A stretch of 8,880 nt of DNA from Caldisericales bacterium (GTDB taxonomy: Bacteria > Caldisericota > Caldisericia > Caldisericales > Caldisericaceae). Positions 1-6,290 of the stretch are shown piece by piece; position 1 is the stretch's first letter, and every line of letters begins with the position of its first letter. The stretch covers positions 1-8,880 of the forward strand of contig WFSP01000030.1 of the NCBI GenBank assembly GCA_015485995.1. The letters run 5' to 3'. Both the position numbers and the translations under genes were made by a program. The notes beneath the pieces are model-generated. The model was not told the DNA's origin and ran no database searches. It saw nothing but the letters and a program-made list of their open reading frames with translations.

Positions 1-9
1 AAAACAGCT

Positions 10-351
10 TTAATAAATTTTATTTCCTGGTGGAGCATAGTGTTCTGGCTGCAGCAATATAACCTTTCCATTTTTATCATTTACGCCTAATACAAGTACT
101 TCTGAAAAGAAATTCCCTATTTGTTTTGGAGGAAAATTTACAACTGCTACAATTTCCTTATTGAGTAAATCTTCTATTTTGTATAGTTCTGTTATTTGTG
201 CGCTTGATTTTTTAATTCCCAATTCTCCAAAATCTATCAGAAGTTTATATGCGGGTTTTCGTGCTTTTAAAAACTTTTCTGCTTTTATTATTCTGCCCAC
301 CCTAATGTCTATTTTCTGAAAATCATTGAAATTTACTTTTTTATCGTTCAT
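10..351 (-). CDS. csaA: CsaA-type tRNA-binding protein
   Basis: Small single-domain protein with the OB-fold tRNA-binding domain found in CsaA and at the C-terminus of methionyl-tRNA synthetase. CsaA is described as a dimeric cytoplasmic chaperone-like protein that binds tRNA and assists secretion. The family blocks are present in order: KIDIRVGRI near the start, KLLIDFGELGIKKSSAQIT in the middle, then VAVVNFPPKQIGNF, SEVLVLGV and a C-terminal LLQPEHYAPPGNKI. The length of 113 residues is typical, and no synthetase catalytic domain is attached. The start is uncertain. An in-frame TTG at 369 lies only one base after the AAAGGAG at 377-371, while the ATG at 351 lies 19 bases from it. I chose 351 because CsaA proteins normally begin just before the DFxKIDIRVG block. 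The gene overlaps the pepT stop by 11 bases, so it probably depends on translational coupling to pepT. Confidence 0.88.
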   Translation of the reverse strand: MNDKKVNFNDFQKIDIRVGRIIKAEKFLKARKPAYKLLIDFGELGIKKSSAQITELYKIEDLLNKEIVAVVNFPPKQIGNFFSEVLVLGVNDKNGKVILLQPEHYAPPGNKIY

Positions 352-1579
352 ATTTTTTAAAGTTAGCAAACTCCTTTACGATATTTATGGCTACCTCTAC
401 GGCTTTTTCCATTGATTGAACAGGTACATACTCAAACACACTGTGTTCGTTATGTCCACCTGTGAATAAATTCGGTGTAGGTATCCCCATAAATGAAAGT
501 CTTGCTCCGTCTGTGCCGCCCCTTATCGGTTCAATCTTAGGTGTGATGTTTGCATTTTTTATAGCATTTACTGCTATTTCCATTGCTTCCGGATAAGCTT
601 CTATTATTTCTTTCATATTATAATAGCTGTCTTTTATCTCAATGTTGATGGTATTTTCACCATATTTTTTGTTTAAGAAGTTTACACATTCTGCAAGATA
701 TTCTTTTTTGGCCTCAAACTTTTCTTTATTATGGTCTCTTATAAGGAGTTTTATAGTTGCCTCTCCTGTATCTCCGCTTATTTGATACGGATGGTAAAAT
801 CCTTCGTAAAGTGCTGTATATTCGGGTGCTTCATTATGGGGAAGCATTGATAAAAGATCCATAGTAATCTTTATAGCATTTTTCATTTTATTTTTTGCAA
901 AGCCTGGGTGTATGTTCTCTCCTTTAATTTTTACTGTTGCCGTTGCAGCATTAAAATTTTCTGTTTCAAGGTGGCCAATTCCTCCGCCATCTATAGTATA
1001 TGCATATTCTGCTCCGAATTTTTTTGTATCAAATTTGTCCATTCCTTTTCCAATTTCTTCATCAGGCGTAAATGCAATTTTGATAGGGCCATGTTTAAAT
1101 TCCGGGTGAGAGCTGACAAAACTTGCCATCTCCATAATTTCTGCAACTCCTGCTTTATCATCGGCTCCTAAAAGTGTTGTTCCGTCTGTTACAATAATAT
1201 CCCAACCCGAATATTTTTTTATACATGGAAATTCACTCGTTCTTAAAACAATATTTTTCTTTTTGTTGAGCACAATATCTTTTCCATTGTATTTTTCTAC
1301 GATTCTTGGTTTTACATTTTCTCCAGGTGCATCAGGGGCTGTATCCATATGCGAAATGAATCCTACGGAGGGTGTATTCGGAATATTGCCCTCAATATTG
1401 CAGTAAACATATCCGAATTTGTCTACCTCTGCAGGAAACCCCATTGCTTTGCACTCTTTCACTAAAAGTTTGGCAAGAACAATCTCGTTAGGATTGCTTG
1501 GAAATGAATTTGATTCCTCATTGGATTGCGTGTTTATTTTTACATAATTGAAAAATCTTTCTATTAATTTTTTATTCAT
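341..1579 (-). CDS. pepT: Peptidase T (aminotripeptidase, M20 family)
   Basis: Cytosolic di-zinc aminopeptidase that removes the N-terminal residue of tripeptides in peptide scavenging. All metal and catalytic residues of the M20B family are visible (numbering from this start): H77 and D79 in SHMDTAPD, D140 in GADDKAG, the catalytic pair E174/E175 in PDEEIGKG, D197 in TIDGGG, and H376 in GGHNEHS. The dimerisation/lid domain lies between roughly residues 205 and 320. The length of 412 residues matches peptidase T (about 410). An upstream in-frame ATG at 1609 would add ten residues. I prefer 1579 because AGGCGG sits seven bases before it, the protein then begins MNKKLIERFFNYVKI like its relatives, and the TATAAT -10 box at 1623-1613 would start the transcript at or below the 1609 codon. 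It is the first gene of a leftward pair with csaA. No key residue is missing. Confidence 0.95.
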   Translation of the reverse strand: MNKKLIERFFNYVKINTQSNEESNSFPSNPNEIVLAKLLVKECKAMGFPAEVDKFGYVYCNIEGNIPNTPSVGFISHMDTAPDAPGENVKPRIVEKYNGKDIVLNKKKNIVLRTSEFPCIKKYSGWDIIVTDGTTLLGADDKAGVAEIMEMASFVSSHPEFKHGPIKIAFTPDEEIGKGMDKFDTKKFGAEYAYTIDGGGIGHLETENFNAATATVKIKGENIHPGFAKNKMKNAIKITMDLLSMLPHNEAPEYTALYEGFYHPYQISGDTGEATIKLLIRDHNKEKFEAKKEYLAECVNFLNKKYGENTINIEIKDSYYNMKEIIEAYPEAMEIAVNAIKNANITPKIEPIRGGTDGARLSFMGIPTPNLFTGGHNEHSVFEYVPVQSMEKAVEVAINIVKEFANFKKYER

Positions 1580-1609
1580 ATTCTTACCGCCTTTGTTTTC
1601 TATTTTCAT

Positions 1610-1725
1610 TCTATTATATTATAATCAAAAATAAGACTTAAAAGAATTCTTTGGCAAGTTTTTATTGGAATAATAAAAAAGTATATAAAATATAAATAAG
1701 ATTAACATTTTATAGGGAGGTAAAT
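1610..1725. promoter_or_regulatory. Divergent intergenic region: pepT -10 box and RBS of the nucleoside operon
   Basis: AT-rich region between divergent pepT and the nucleoside phosphorylase gene. On the minus strand two overlapping perfect TATAAT hexamers occur at 1623-1618 and 1618-1613, predicting pepT transcription from about 1611-1606. No convincing -35 accompanies them; the best TTAAGT-like match at 1641-1636 shares three of six bases. On the plus strand TTGGCA at 1651-1656 with TAAAAA at 1674-1679 (17-base spacer) is a possible weak promoter. TTGGAA at 1665-1670 with the TATA-rich run at 1682-1696 is another possibility. The plus gene has a strong GGGAGG at 1715-1720, five bases before its ATG. 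I see no clear palindromic operator here. Confidence 0.4.
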
Positions 1726-2457
1726 ATGGCAGAATTTCATTTGAAATGCGAAAAAGAGGATATTGCTGAATATGTGATGCTTGTTGGCAATCCGCAACGT
1801 GCAGAAAAAGTTTCAAAGCTTTTGGAAAGCCCGAGGCTTGTTAATGAGTACCGGCTACTTTACGTTTACACGGGTACATATAAAGGGGAGCGGATTACTG
1901 TTGCAACAACCGGTATGGGTGCGCCTTCCACTGCAATTGTGCTTGAAGAGCTTATCCATCTTGGTGGTAAAGTTTTTATAAGAGTTGGTTCGGCTGGTGG
2001 CATTGACCCGAATCTCAGCGTGGGCGATGTGGTAATTGCCACTGGAAGCGTGCGTGATGACGGCACAACTCCGGTATACTTAAGGCCGTCTTTTCCTGCA
2101 GTTGCTGATTTTGACATATTGAAAACAATGATTGAAACAGGCAAAGAAATTAAAAAAGACGTGGCGTATGGGGTTGTAATATCTGAAGACCCATTCTACA
2201 TCCCCTATCCAAAAGAAGAAATGGAAAAGTTTGCACAAAGCGGGGTTAAAGCAATAGAGATGGAAAGCGGATGCGTATTTATCGTTTCTCAGTTTAGGGG
2301 AGTAAAGTCGGGTGCAGTATTCGGGCTTGACGGCAACGTTTATATGAACAAAATAAAACCAGAAGGAACAGAAAATATCTATAAACAAGGTGAAGAAGCA
2401 GCTATAAAAATTGGGCTTGAGTCATTATATAAGCTTTCTAAGGAAGGAATCAAATGA
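1726..2457 (+). CDS. udp: Nucleoside phosphorylase, uridine phosphorylase family (PNP/UDP superfamily)
   Basis: Cytoplasmic enzyme that splits a nucleoside with phosphate into free base and (deoxy)ribose 1-phosphate. Family marks are GNPQR at residues 21-25 (phosphate side), TTGMGAPS at 61-68, IRVGSAGGI at 85-93, the FPAVADFD block at 123-130, and the ribose-binding EMES at 178-181. The FPAVAD block is typical of uridine phosphorylases. However, the stretch between residue 153 and EMES reads SEDPFYIPYPKEEM, which looks like the SxDxFY segment of DeoD-type purine nucleoside phosphorylases and lacks the Gln/Arg pair (GQERY) that contacts uracil in the E. coli enzyme. D202 in LDGN may correspond to the purine-binding Asp. 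Family assignment is firm; base preference is not. GGGAGG lies five bases upstream. The TGA stop overlaps the psuG ATG as ATGA, and that neighbour favours a pyrimidine salvage role. Confidence 0.88.
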   Translation: MAEFHLKCEKEDIAEYVMLVGNPQRAEKVSKLLESPRLVNEYRLLYVYTGTYKGERITVATTGMGAPSTAIVLEELIHLGGKVFIRVGSAGGIDPNLSVGDVVIATGSVRDDGTTPVYLRPSFPAVADFDILKTMIETGKEIKKDVAYGVVISEDPFYIPYPKEEMEKFAQSGVKAIEMESGCVFIVSQFRGVKSGAVFGLDGNVYMNKIKPEGTENIYKQGEEAAIKIGLESLYKLSKEGIK

Positions 2458-3347
2458 GAGTAAAAGACGAAGTAATGGACGCACTCCAGAACGGTAATCC
2501 GGTTGTTGCTCTTGAGTCAACGATTATTGCACAGGGTATGCCTTATCCGAAGAATGTGGAAATTGCACTGGCCGTGGAGGATGAAGTAAGAAAAGAAGGT
2601 GCTATTCCTGCAACGATAGGTATTATTGGCGGCCAGATTATCGTGGGAATGACTAAAGACCAAATTGAGTACATAGGAAAAGCAGAAAACGTACTGAAGC
2701 TTTCTACTAGAGAAATCCCATACTGTTTGGCAATGAATAGGGATGGTGCAACTACTGTATCTGCTACGTCCTATATAGCTGAAATTGCGGGAATTGAAGT
2801 ATTTGCAACAGGTGGCATAGGAGGAGTGCATCGCGGTGCTTCTGAAACTTTTGATATATCAAGGGACCTTGATGAGCTATCCGAAAGGGATGTAATCGTT
2901 GTTTCTGCCGGTGCAAAATCAATTCTTGACCTTCCGAAAACTCTGGAATACTTAGAAACGAAAGGTGTACTTGTTGTAGGTTTTGGCACGGATGAATTTC
3001 CTGCTTTTTATACGAGAAAGTCCAGATTAACTATTCTGAAAGTGGACTCTGCTAAAGAAATCGCCTCTATATATAGCAAAAAGCAATCTATTGGCATTGA
3101 GTCTGCAGTACTTGTTGCAAATCCTATCCCTGAGGAATACGATATCCCGAAGGAAGAAGTGGATAAATGGATTAATCAGGCAGTAAAAGAATCATTTGAT
3201 AGGGGCGTCAAAGGCAAAGCGCTTACCCCATTTTTGCTTGCCAGGATTGTGGAAATTAGTGAAGGCAAAGCACTCGAAGCAAATACGGAGCTCGTTAAAA
3301 ATAATGCACGTGTTGCTGCAAAGATTGCAAAAGCCTTGCACAGCTGA
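2454..3347 (+). CDS. psuG: Pseudouridine-5'-phosphate glycosidase
   Basis: Breaks the C-C glycosidic bond of pseudouridine 5'-phosphate to give uracil and ribose 5-phosphate (or runs in reverse; EC 4.2.1.70). The mechanism goes through a lysine Schiff base with the opened ribose. Diagnostic segments are VALESTIIAQGMPYP at residues 18-32 with acid/base E21, KLSTREIP at 82-89 with the predicted Schiff-base K82, GGIGGVHRGA at 120-129 with H126, the DISRDL metal motif at 134-139 with D138, SAGAKSILDL at 151-160 with K155, a GFGTDEFPAFY segment at 176-186, and the C-terminal NNARVAAKIA. The length of 297 residues is standard for the family and it appears intact. Start and stop are coupled to neighbours: ATGA with the phosphorylase before it and TGATG with the methyltransferase after it. 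The partner kinase PsuK, which makes pseudouridine 5'-phosphate, is not in this window. Confidence 0.95.
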   Translation: MRVKDEVMDALQNGNPVVALESTIIAQGMPYPKNVEIALAVEDEVRKEGAIPATIGIIGGQIIVGMTKDQIEYIGKAENVLKLSTREIPYCLAMNRDGATTVSATSYIAEIAGIEVFATGGIGGVHRGASETFDISRDLDELSERDVIVVSAGAKSILDLPKTLEYLETKGVLVVGFGTDEFPAFYTRKSRLTILKVDSAKEIASIYSKKQSIGIESAVLVANPIPEEYDIPKEEVDKWINQAVKESFDRGVKGKALTPFLLARIVEISEGKALEANTELVKNNARVAAKIAKALHS

Positions 3348-4078
3348 TGGACTGGACAAAAGATTATTTTGACGAATTTTATTTAAATTATTTTTTGCGG
3401 AATCAACGCGAAGATATTACTGATAAGCAAATTAATCTGGTCAAAAGTCTTTTTAAGAAAGGGAACACAATTCTGGATGCAGGATGTGGGATCGGCAGAC
3501 ATACTATAAAATTGGGAGAACTGGGATTCAATGTATTAGGTATTGACAGTTCTCCTTTATACATTAAAATTGCAAAGGAAAAAGCAGAAAGCAAAAAACT
3601 TTCAAATGTTTCGTTCCGTGTAAGTGATATCCGTGATCTTAATTTTTCAGATGAATTTGATGGTGTTGTAAGCTTATGGTCTTCTTTTGGGTATTTTAAT
3701 GATGAAACGAATTTTAAAATTGTAGAAAATTTTCATAAAGTTTTAAGAATTGGCGGCAAACTTATTCTTGATGTGGAAAATAGAGATTACATTTTGAAAT
3801 ATTTTGTAAGGGAAACTTTTAAGGAAAGCGGTGATACTTTTATTCTGGAGAGGAGAAGATTTCATCCGAAAGAATCTGTAGTTACTACTCATAGATATAT
3901 AATTGGTAAAGATTTTAGAAGAGATTACGTAAGGCATATCAGAATTTATTCGGCAACTGAGCTAATTAATTTATTTAAACGTGTAGGGTTCAAAGTTTCT
4001 GAGGTTTACGGGGATTATGACTTTGAAAAGTTTTCTGAAAGTTCTAAAAGAATAATAATTATAGGGATAAAGTCTTGA
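3347..4078 (+). CDS. Class I SAM-dependent methyltransferase, substrate unknown
   Basis: Cytoplasmic methyltransferase with a seven-stranded Rossmann fold. Motif I is ILDAGCGIGRHT at residues 42-53. The acidic ribose-binding residue is D67 in GIDSS, a VSDIRD segment around 92-97 contacts the adenine side, DEFDGVVSL at 102-110 is motif IV, and VLRIGGKLILDV at 132-143 is the post-motif strand. The C-terminal half (about 150-243) carries an Arg-rich stretch and YGDYDFEKFSESS, as in the broad family of unassigned class I methyltransferases. Nothing identifies the acceptor, so it could act on a small molecule, RNA or protein. The start shares one base with the psuG stop (TGATG), so it is co-translated with psuG and may act in nucleoside or RNA turnover, but that is inference from position. 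Its stop codon lies inside the -35 box of the next operon. Confidence 0.85.
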   Translation: MDWTKDYFDEFYLNYFLRNQREDITDKQINLVKSLFKKGNTILDAGCGIGRHTIKLGELGFNVLGIDSSPLYIKIAKEKAESKKLSNVSFRVSDIRDLNFSDEFDGVVSLWSSFGYFNDETNFKIVENFHKVLRIGGKLILDVENRDYILKYFVRETFKESGDTFILERRRFHPKESVVTTHRYIIGKDFRRDYVRHIRIYSATELINLFKRVGFKVSEVYGDYDFEKFSESSKRIIIIGIKS

Positions 4079-4102
4079 CTAAAATGCAGGAATGGATAAA
4101 AT
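4075..4102 (+). promoter_or_regulatory. Predicted sigma-70-type promoter of the suf operon
   Basis: TTGACT at 4075-4080 (five of six consensus bases) and TAAAAT at 4097-4102 (five of six) are separated by 16 bases. Transcription would begin near 4109, about 30 bases before the sufC ATG at 4140. The -35 box includes the TGA stop of the methyltransferase (4076-4078), so the two operons abut with no room for a terminator between them. Read-through from upstream may therefore add to suf expression. Confidence 0.65.
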
Positions 4103-4122
4103 ATTACTGTAAGTGTAATATT
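4100..4122. promoter_or_regulatory. Candidate operator for the Rrf2/IscR-like repressor
   Basis: A perfect inverted repeat: AATATTAC at 4100-4107 and GTAATATT at 4115-4122, separated by seven bases (TGTAAGT). The 23-base element begins inside the -10 box and covers the predicted start site, the usual place for a repressor. Its size resembles the sites bound by dimeric Rrf2-family regulators, one of which is encoded three genes downstream in the same operon. A transcription terminator is unlikely because the arms are AT-only apart from one C/G pair and no T-run follows. GGAGG at 4128-4132 then serves sufC. Confidence 0.55.
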
Positions 4123-4139
4123 ATATAGGAGGCCAATTA

Positions 4140-4892
4140 ATGGACGTGATTTTAAAAGTGGAAGATTTGTGGCTCAAGAAGGGTAATAAAGATATAATTA
4201 AAAACTTTAATTTAGATATTGAAAGGCATCTTATTTCGGTTGTGCTCGGCGTAAATGGAGCGGGAAAAAGCTCTCTTGCTTATGTTCTTATGGGGCTTTC
4301 GGGCTATAAACCGGATAAGGGAAGAATTTTTTTTAAGAATAAAAACATTACTGGCCTGAGTGTTACTAAACGTGCAAAAATGGGAATGACGCTTGCCTGG
4401 CAAACACCAGCAGGTTTCGAAGGGCTTACAGTTAAAGATTATATTATGATAGGAATGAAAAATAAATCTATTTTTGCTGTAAAGGATGCTCTGGGCAGTG
4501 TGGCTTTAGACCCAATACTTTATATGAATAGGGTAGTGGATAAATCCCTGAGCGGTGGTGAGCGTAAAAGAATTGAACTTGCCGCAGTGTATGCGATGCA
4601 TCCGGACCTTGTGATTTTGGATGAACCGGATTCAGGAATTGATATCCTTTCATTGGAAAGCGTGAAGAGATTGATAAAAGGGTTTAAAATGAACGGCTCT
4701 ACAGTATTGCTGATTACTCATAGGGATGAAGTAGCAGATATAGCTGATAAAGCATTTCTTATGTGCAGCGGTTCTATTATCAGAGATGGTACGCCGGGAG
4801 AAATTTCCGATTACTTTAAAAATGAATGTAACAGCTGTAATCATAAGGGAATGCCCGAACAGAACCTTGCCAAAGAGAAGGGAGGTATATAG
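4140..4892 (+). CDS. sufC: SufC, ABC-type ATPase of iron-sulfur cluster assembly
   Basis: Soluble ABC ATPase that drives shape changes in the SufB/SufD-type partner during cluster formation. Visible motifs are Walker A GVNGAGKSS at residues 37-45, Q-loop Q88 in AWQTP, signature LSGGERKR at 137-144, Walker B LVILDEPDSGID at 157-168 and switch His H194 in LITHRDE. The DSGID D-loop region is characteristic of SufC rather than transporter ATPases, and there is no membrane partner nearby. The length of 250 residues is normal. Residues 226-250 form a polar tail with C230, C233 and H235 (CNSCNH), which is not part of the usual SufC core. GGAGG at 4128-4132 lies seven bases before the ATG. It is the first gene of the operon; sufB follows after two bases. 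Confidence 0.93.
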   Translation: MDVILKVEDLWLKKGNKDIIKNFNLDIERHLISVVLGVNGAGKSSLAYVLMGLSGYKPDKGRIFFKNKNITGLSVTKRAKMGMTLAWQTPAGFEGLTVKDYIMIGMKNKSIFAVKDALGSVALDPILYMNRVVDKSLSGGERKRIELAAVYAMHPDLVILDEPDSGIDILSLESVKRLIKGFKMNGSTVLLITHRDEVADIADKAFLMCSGSIIRDGTPGEISDYFKNECNSCNHKGMPEQNLAKEKGGI

Positions 4893-4894
4893 TT

Positions 4895-5845
4895 ATGGTT
4901 GCAAAAGTAATAGACGAATATGCTGAAATGATGAATGCGTATGAACAGAGCGGTGGAAAGATTGGAGAATTTTCTAATCCCAATGTTCCTTCCATTGTAA
5001 TTAGTGGCAATAAAGTACTTGGAAAAAATGAAGTTAAGGGATTAATAATAGAACCTACACCAACAAAGGACGGCGTAGATGTTAAAATTACCGTAAAAAG
5101 CGGTACAAAAATTTTGTATCCTATGGCTCTTTGTTTCGGGGTTCTTCCAAAAGATGGTACGCAGATAATAAATATGGAGGCAATAATTGAGGATAATGCA
5201 GGAATGAATGCGATTTCGCACTGCGTTTTTCCTAATGCTCGGCATATTATTCACAAGATGAATTACGATGTGCATATCGGAAAACATAGCTTTTTCCGTT
5301 ATGAAGAAGTGCATTTTCATGGAGAGCAAGGAGGGGTAGAGGTTGTTCCTTTCACCTCCGGTACTGTGGGTGAAGGTTCTTACTTTAAATCTACCTTTAC
5401 GCTTAAAGAGGGAAGAGTTGGCAAACTTGATATAAAGTATGATATGGATGTGGAAAAGAATGGAAAGCTTGAGCTGTATTCAAAAGTGTGGGCAAAAGGG
5501 AACGATATTGTAAATATAGAGGAAAAAGGCAATTTAGAAGGCGAAGAAGCAAGAGCTCTTATAAAAAGCAGAGTTGTTTTGCAGGATGAATCGCACAGTA
5601 AGGTTGTTTCCGTAGTAAATGCTCGTGCGCCTTATTCAAGAGGCCATGTTGATTGTATGGAAGTTGTTCAAGATAATGCAGTTGCAGAAGCGGTCCCGAT
5701 TGTAGGAGTTTCTAATCATCTTGCAAAAGTTACGCATGAAGCTGCTATAGGATCCCTTGATTCTAAGGAGATAGAAACACTTGAGGCAAGAGGTTTGTCA
5801 GAAGATGAAGCAATCAAAGTTGTAGTAGGGGGGTTATTAAAATAA
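4895..5845 (+). CDS. sufB: Short SufB/SufD-family Fe-S cluster assembly protein
   Basis: Beta-helix scaffold partner of SufC on which Fe-S clusters are built. Recognisable blocks are the Gly/His-rich strands in the core (for example RYEEVHFHGEQGG around residues 135-147), VNARAPYSRGHVDCMEVV at 241-258, and the C-terminal HEAAIGSLDSKE at 281-292 followed by EARGLSEDEA at 297-306, a hallmark of the SufBD family. C254 and E282 sit where E. coli SufB has its essential Cys and Glu near the SufD interface, which argues for SufB-type rather than SufD-type function. At 316 residues it lacks most of the N-terminal region of the roughly 480-residue SufB of proteobacteria and resembles the short forms of archaea and strict anaerobes. 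GGGAGG lies nine bases before the ATG. No sufD, sufS, sufU or sufE follows, so the protein may work as a homodimer with SufC. Confidence 0.9.
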   Translation: MVAKVIDEYAEMMNAYEQSGGKIGEFSNPNVPSIVISGNKVLGKNEVKGLIIEPTPTKDGVDVKITVKSGTKILYPMALCFGVLPKDGTQIINMEAIIEDNAGMNAISHCVFPNARHIIHKMNYDVHIGKHSFFRYEEVHFHGEQGGVEVVPFTSGTVGEGSYFKSTFTLKEGRVGKLDIKYDMDVEKNGKLELYSKVWAKGNDIVNIEEKGNLEGEEARALIKSRVVLQDESHSKVVSVVNARAPYSRGHVDCMEVVQDNAVAEAVPIVGVSNHLAKVTHEAAIGSLDSKEIETLEARGLSEDEAIKVVVGGLLK

Positions 5846-5846
5846 T

Positions 5847-6290
5847 ATGATTGTAACCACGTTGGAAGGGTATGCATTAAAAGCTTTAATGTATATTGCC
5901 AATAAGGATAGTAAAAGGGCAACTGTTAAGGAAATTGCCAAAGAAAATAGGATTTCTTTTCCGTATATTCTTCGTATTTGCTCTGAACTGAGAAAAAATG
6001 GAATCCTCACGAGCATTAGGGGAAGAGATGGCGGGTATGTGTTGAAAAGATCTCCGTCCGATGTTTCCATATATGAAATTATAAAAGCTGTGGGAAGAGA
6101 AACAGTAGAACTAAAATGTGACTATGGCAAGCGGACAGAGCTCCCCTGTTATCAGGTTGAATGTATATCCCTTAAAGCATGGGCTCTTATTAGAAACAGA
6201 GTGGATAATACTTTGAAAAAAATAATGTTATCGGATTTAATTTCGGAGAAAGGAGATACAAAGAAATGGCAGTACAACAAACACAAGTAA
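5847..6290 (+). CDS. Rrf2/IscR-family transcriptional regulator, probable Fe-S sensor
   Basis: Dimeric winged-helix regulator of the Rrf2 family. The start resembles relatives, with a TLEGYALKALMYIA helix at residues 5-18. The helix-turn-helix covers about 26-50 (ATVKEIAKENRISFPYI), followed by the wing with the family signature GILTSIRGRDGGYVL at 52-66. The cluster region has C91, C101 and C106, spaced C-x9-C-x4-C, whereas E. coli IscR has C-x5-C-x5-C, so a cluster is likely but its ligation may differ. C45 lies in the DNA-binding domain. At 147 residues the size is normal. The ATG is one base after the sufB stop, and the last 25 bases overlap mrp. The probable target is the palindrome at 4100-4122, giving feedback control of the operon. 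I did not assign iscR, since other Rrf2 proteins (SufR-, NsrR- or RirA-like roles) cannot be excluded. Confidence 0.9.
   Translation: MIVTTLEGYALKALMYIANKDSKRATVKEIAKENRISFPYILRICSELRKNGILTSIRGRDGGYVLKRSPSDVSIYEIIKAVGRETVELKCDYGKRTELPCYQVECISLKAWALIRNRVDNTLKKIMLSDLISEKGDTKKWQYNKHK

Noticed and set aside
908..1171. Overlapping plus-strand open frames opposite pepT
   Set aside because: They lie antisense within an intact, well-conserved peptidase gene and have Cys/Phe/Ser-rich translations typical of shadow frames.
1625..1816. Minus-strand open frame of 63 codons across the divergent promoter region
   Set aside because: It crosses the start of the phosphorylase gene, has no ribosome site and encodes a low-complexity product.
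4100..4122. The inverted repeat as a terminator of the nucleoside operon
   Set aside because: The stem is nearly all A/T and is followed by ATATAGGAGG rather than a T-run; it also sits within a good promoter.
4140..4892. ABC transporter ATPase instead of SufC
   Set aside because: There is no permease or binding protein next to it; the DSGID segment and the immediate sufB-like neighbour identify SufC.
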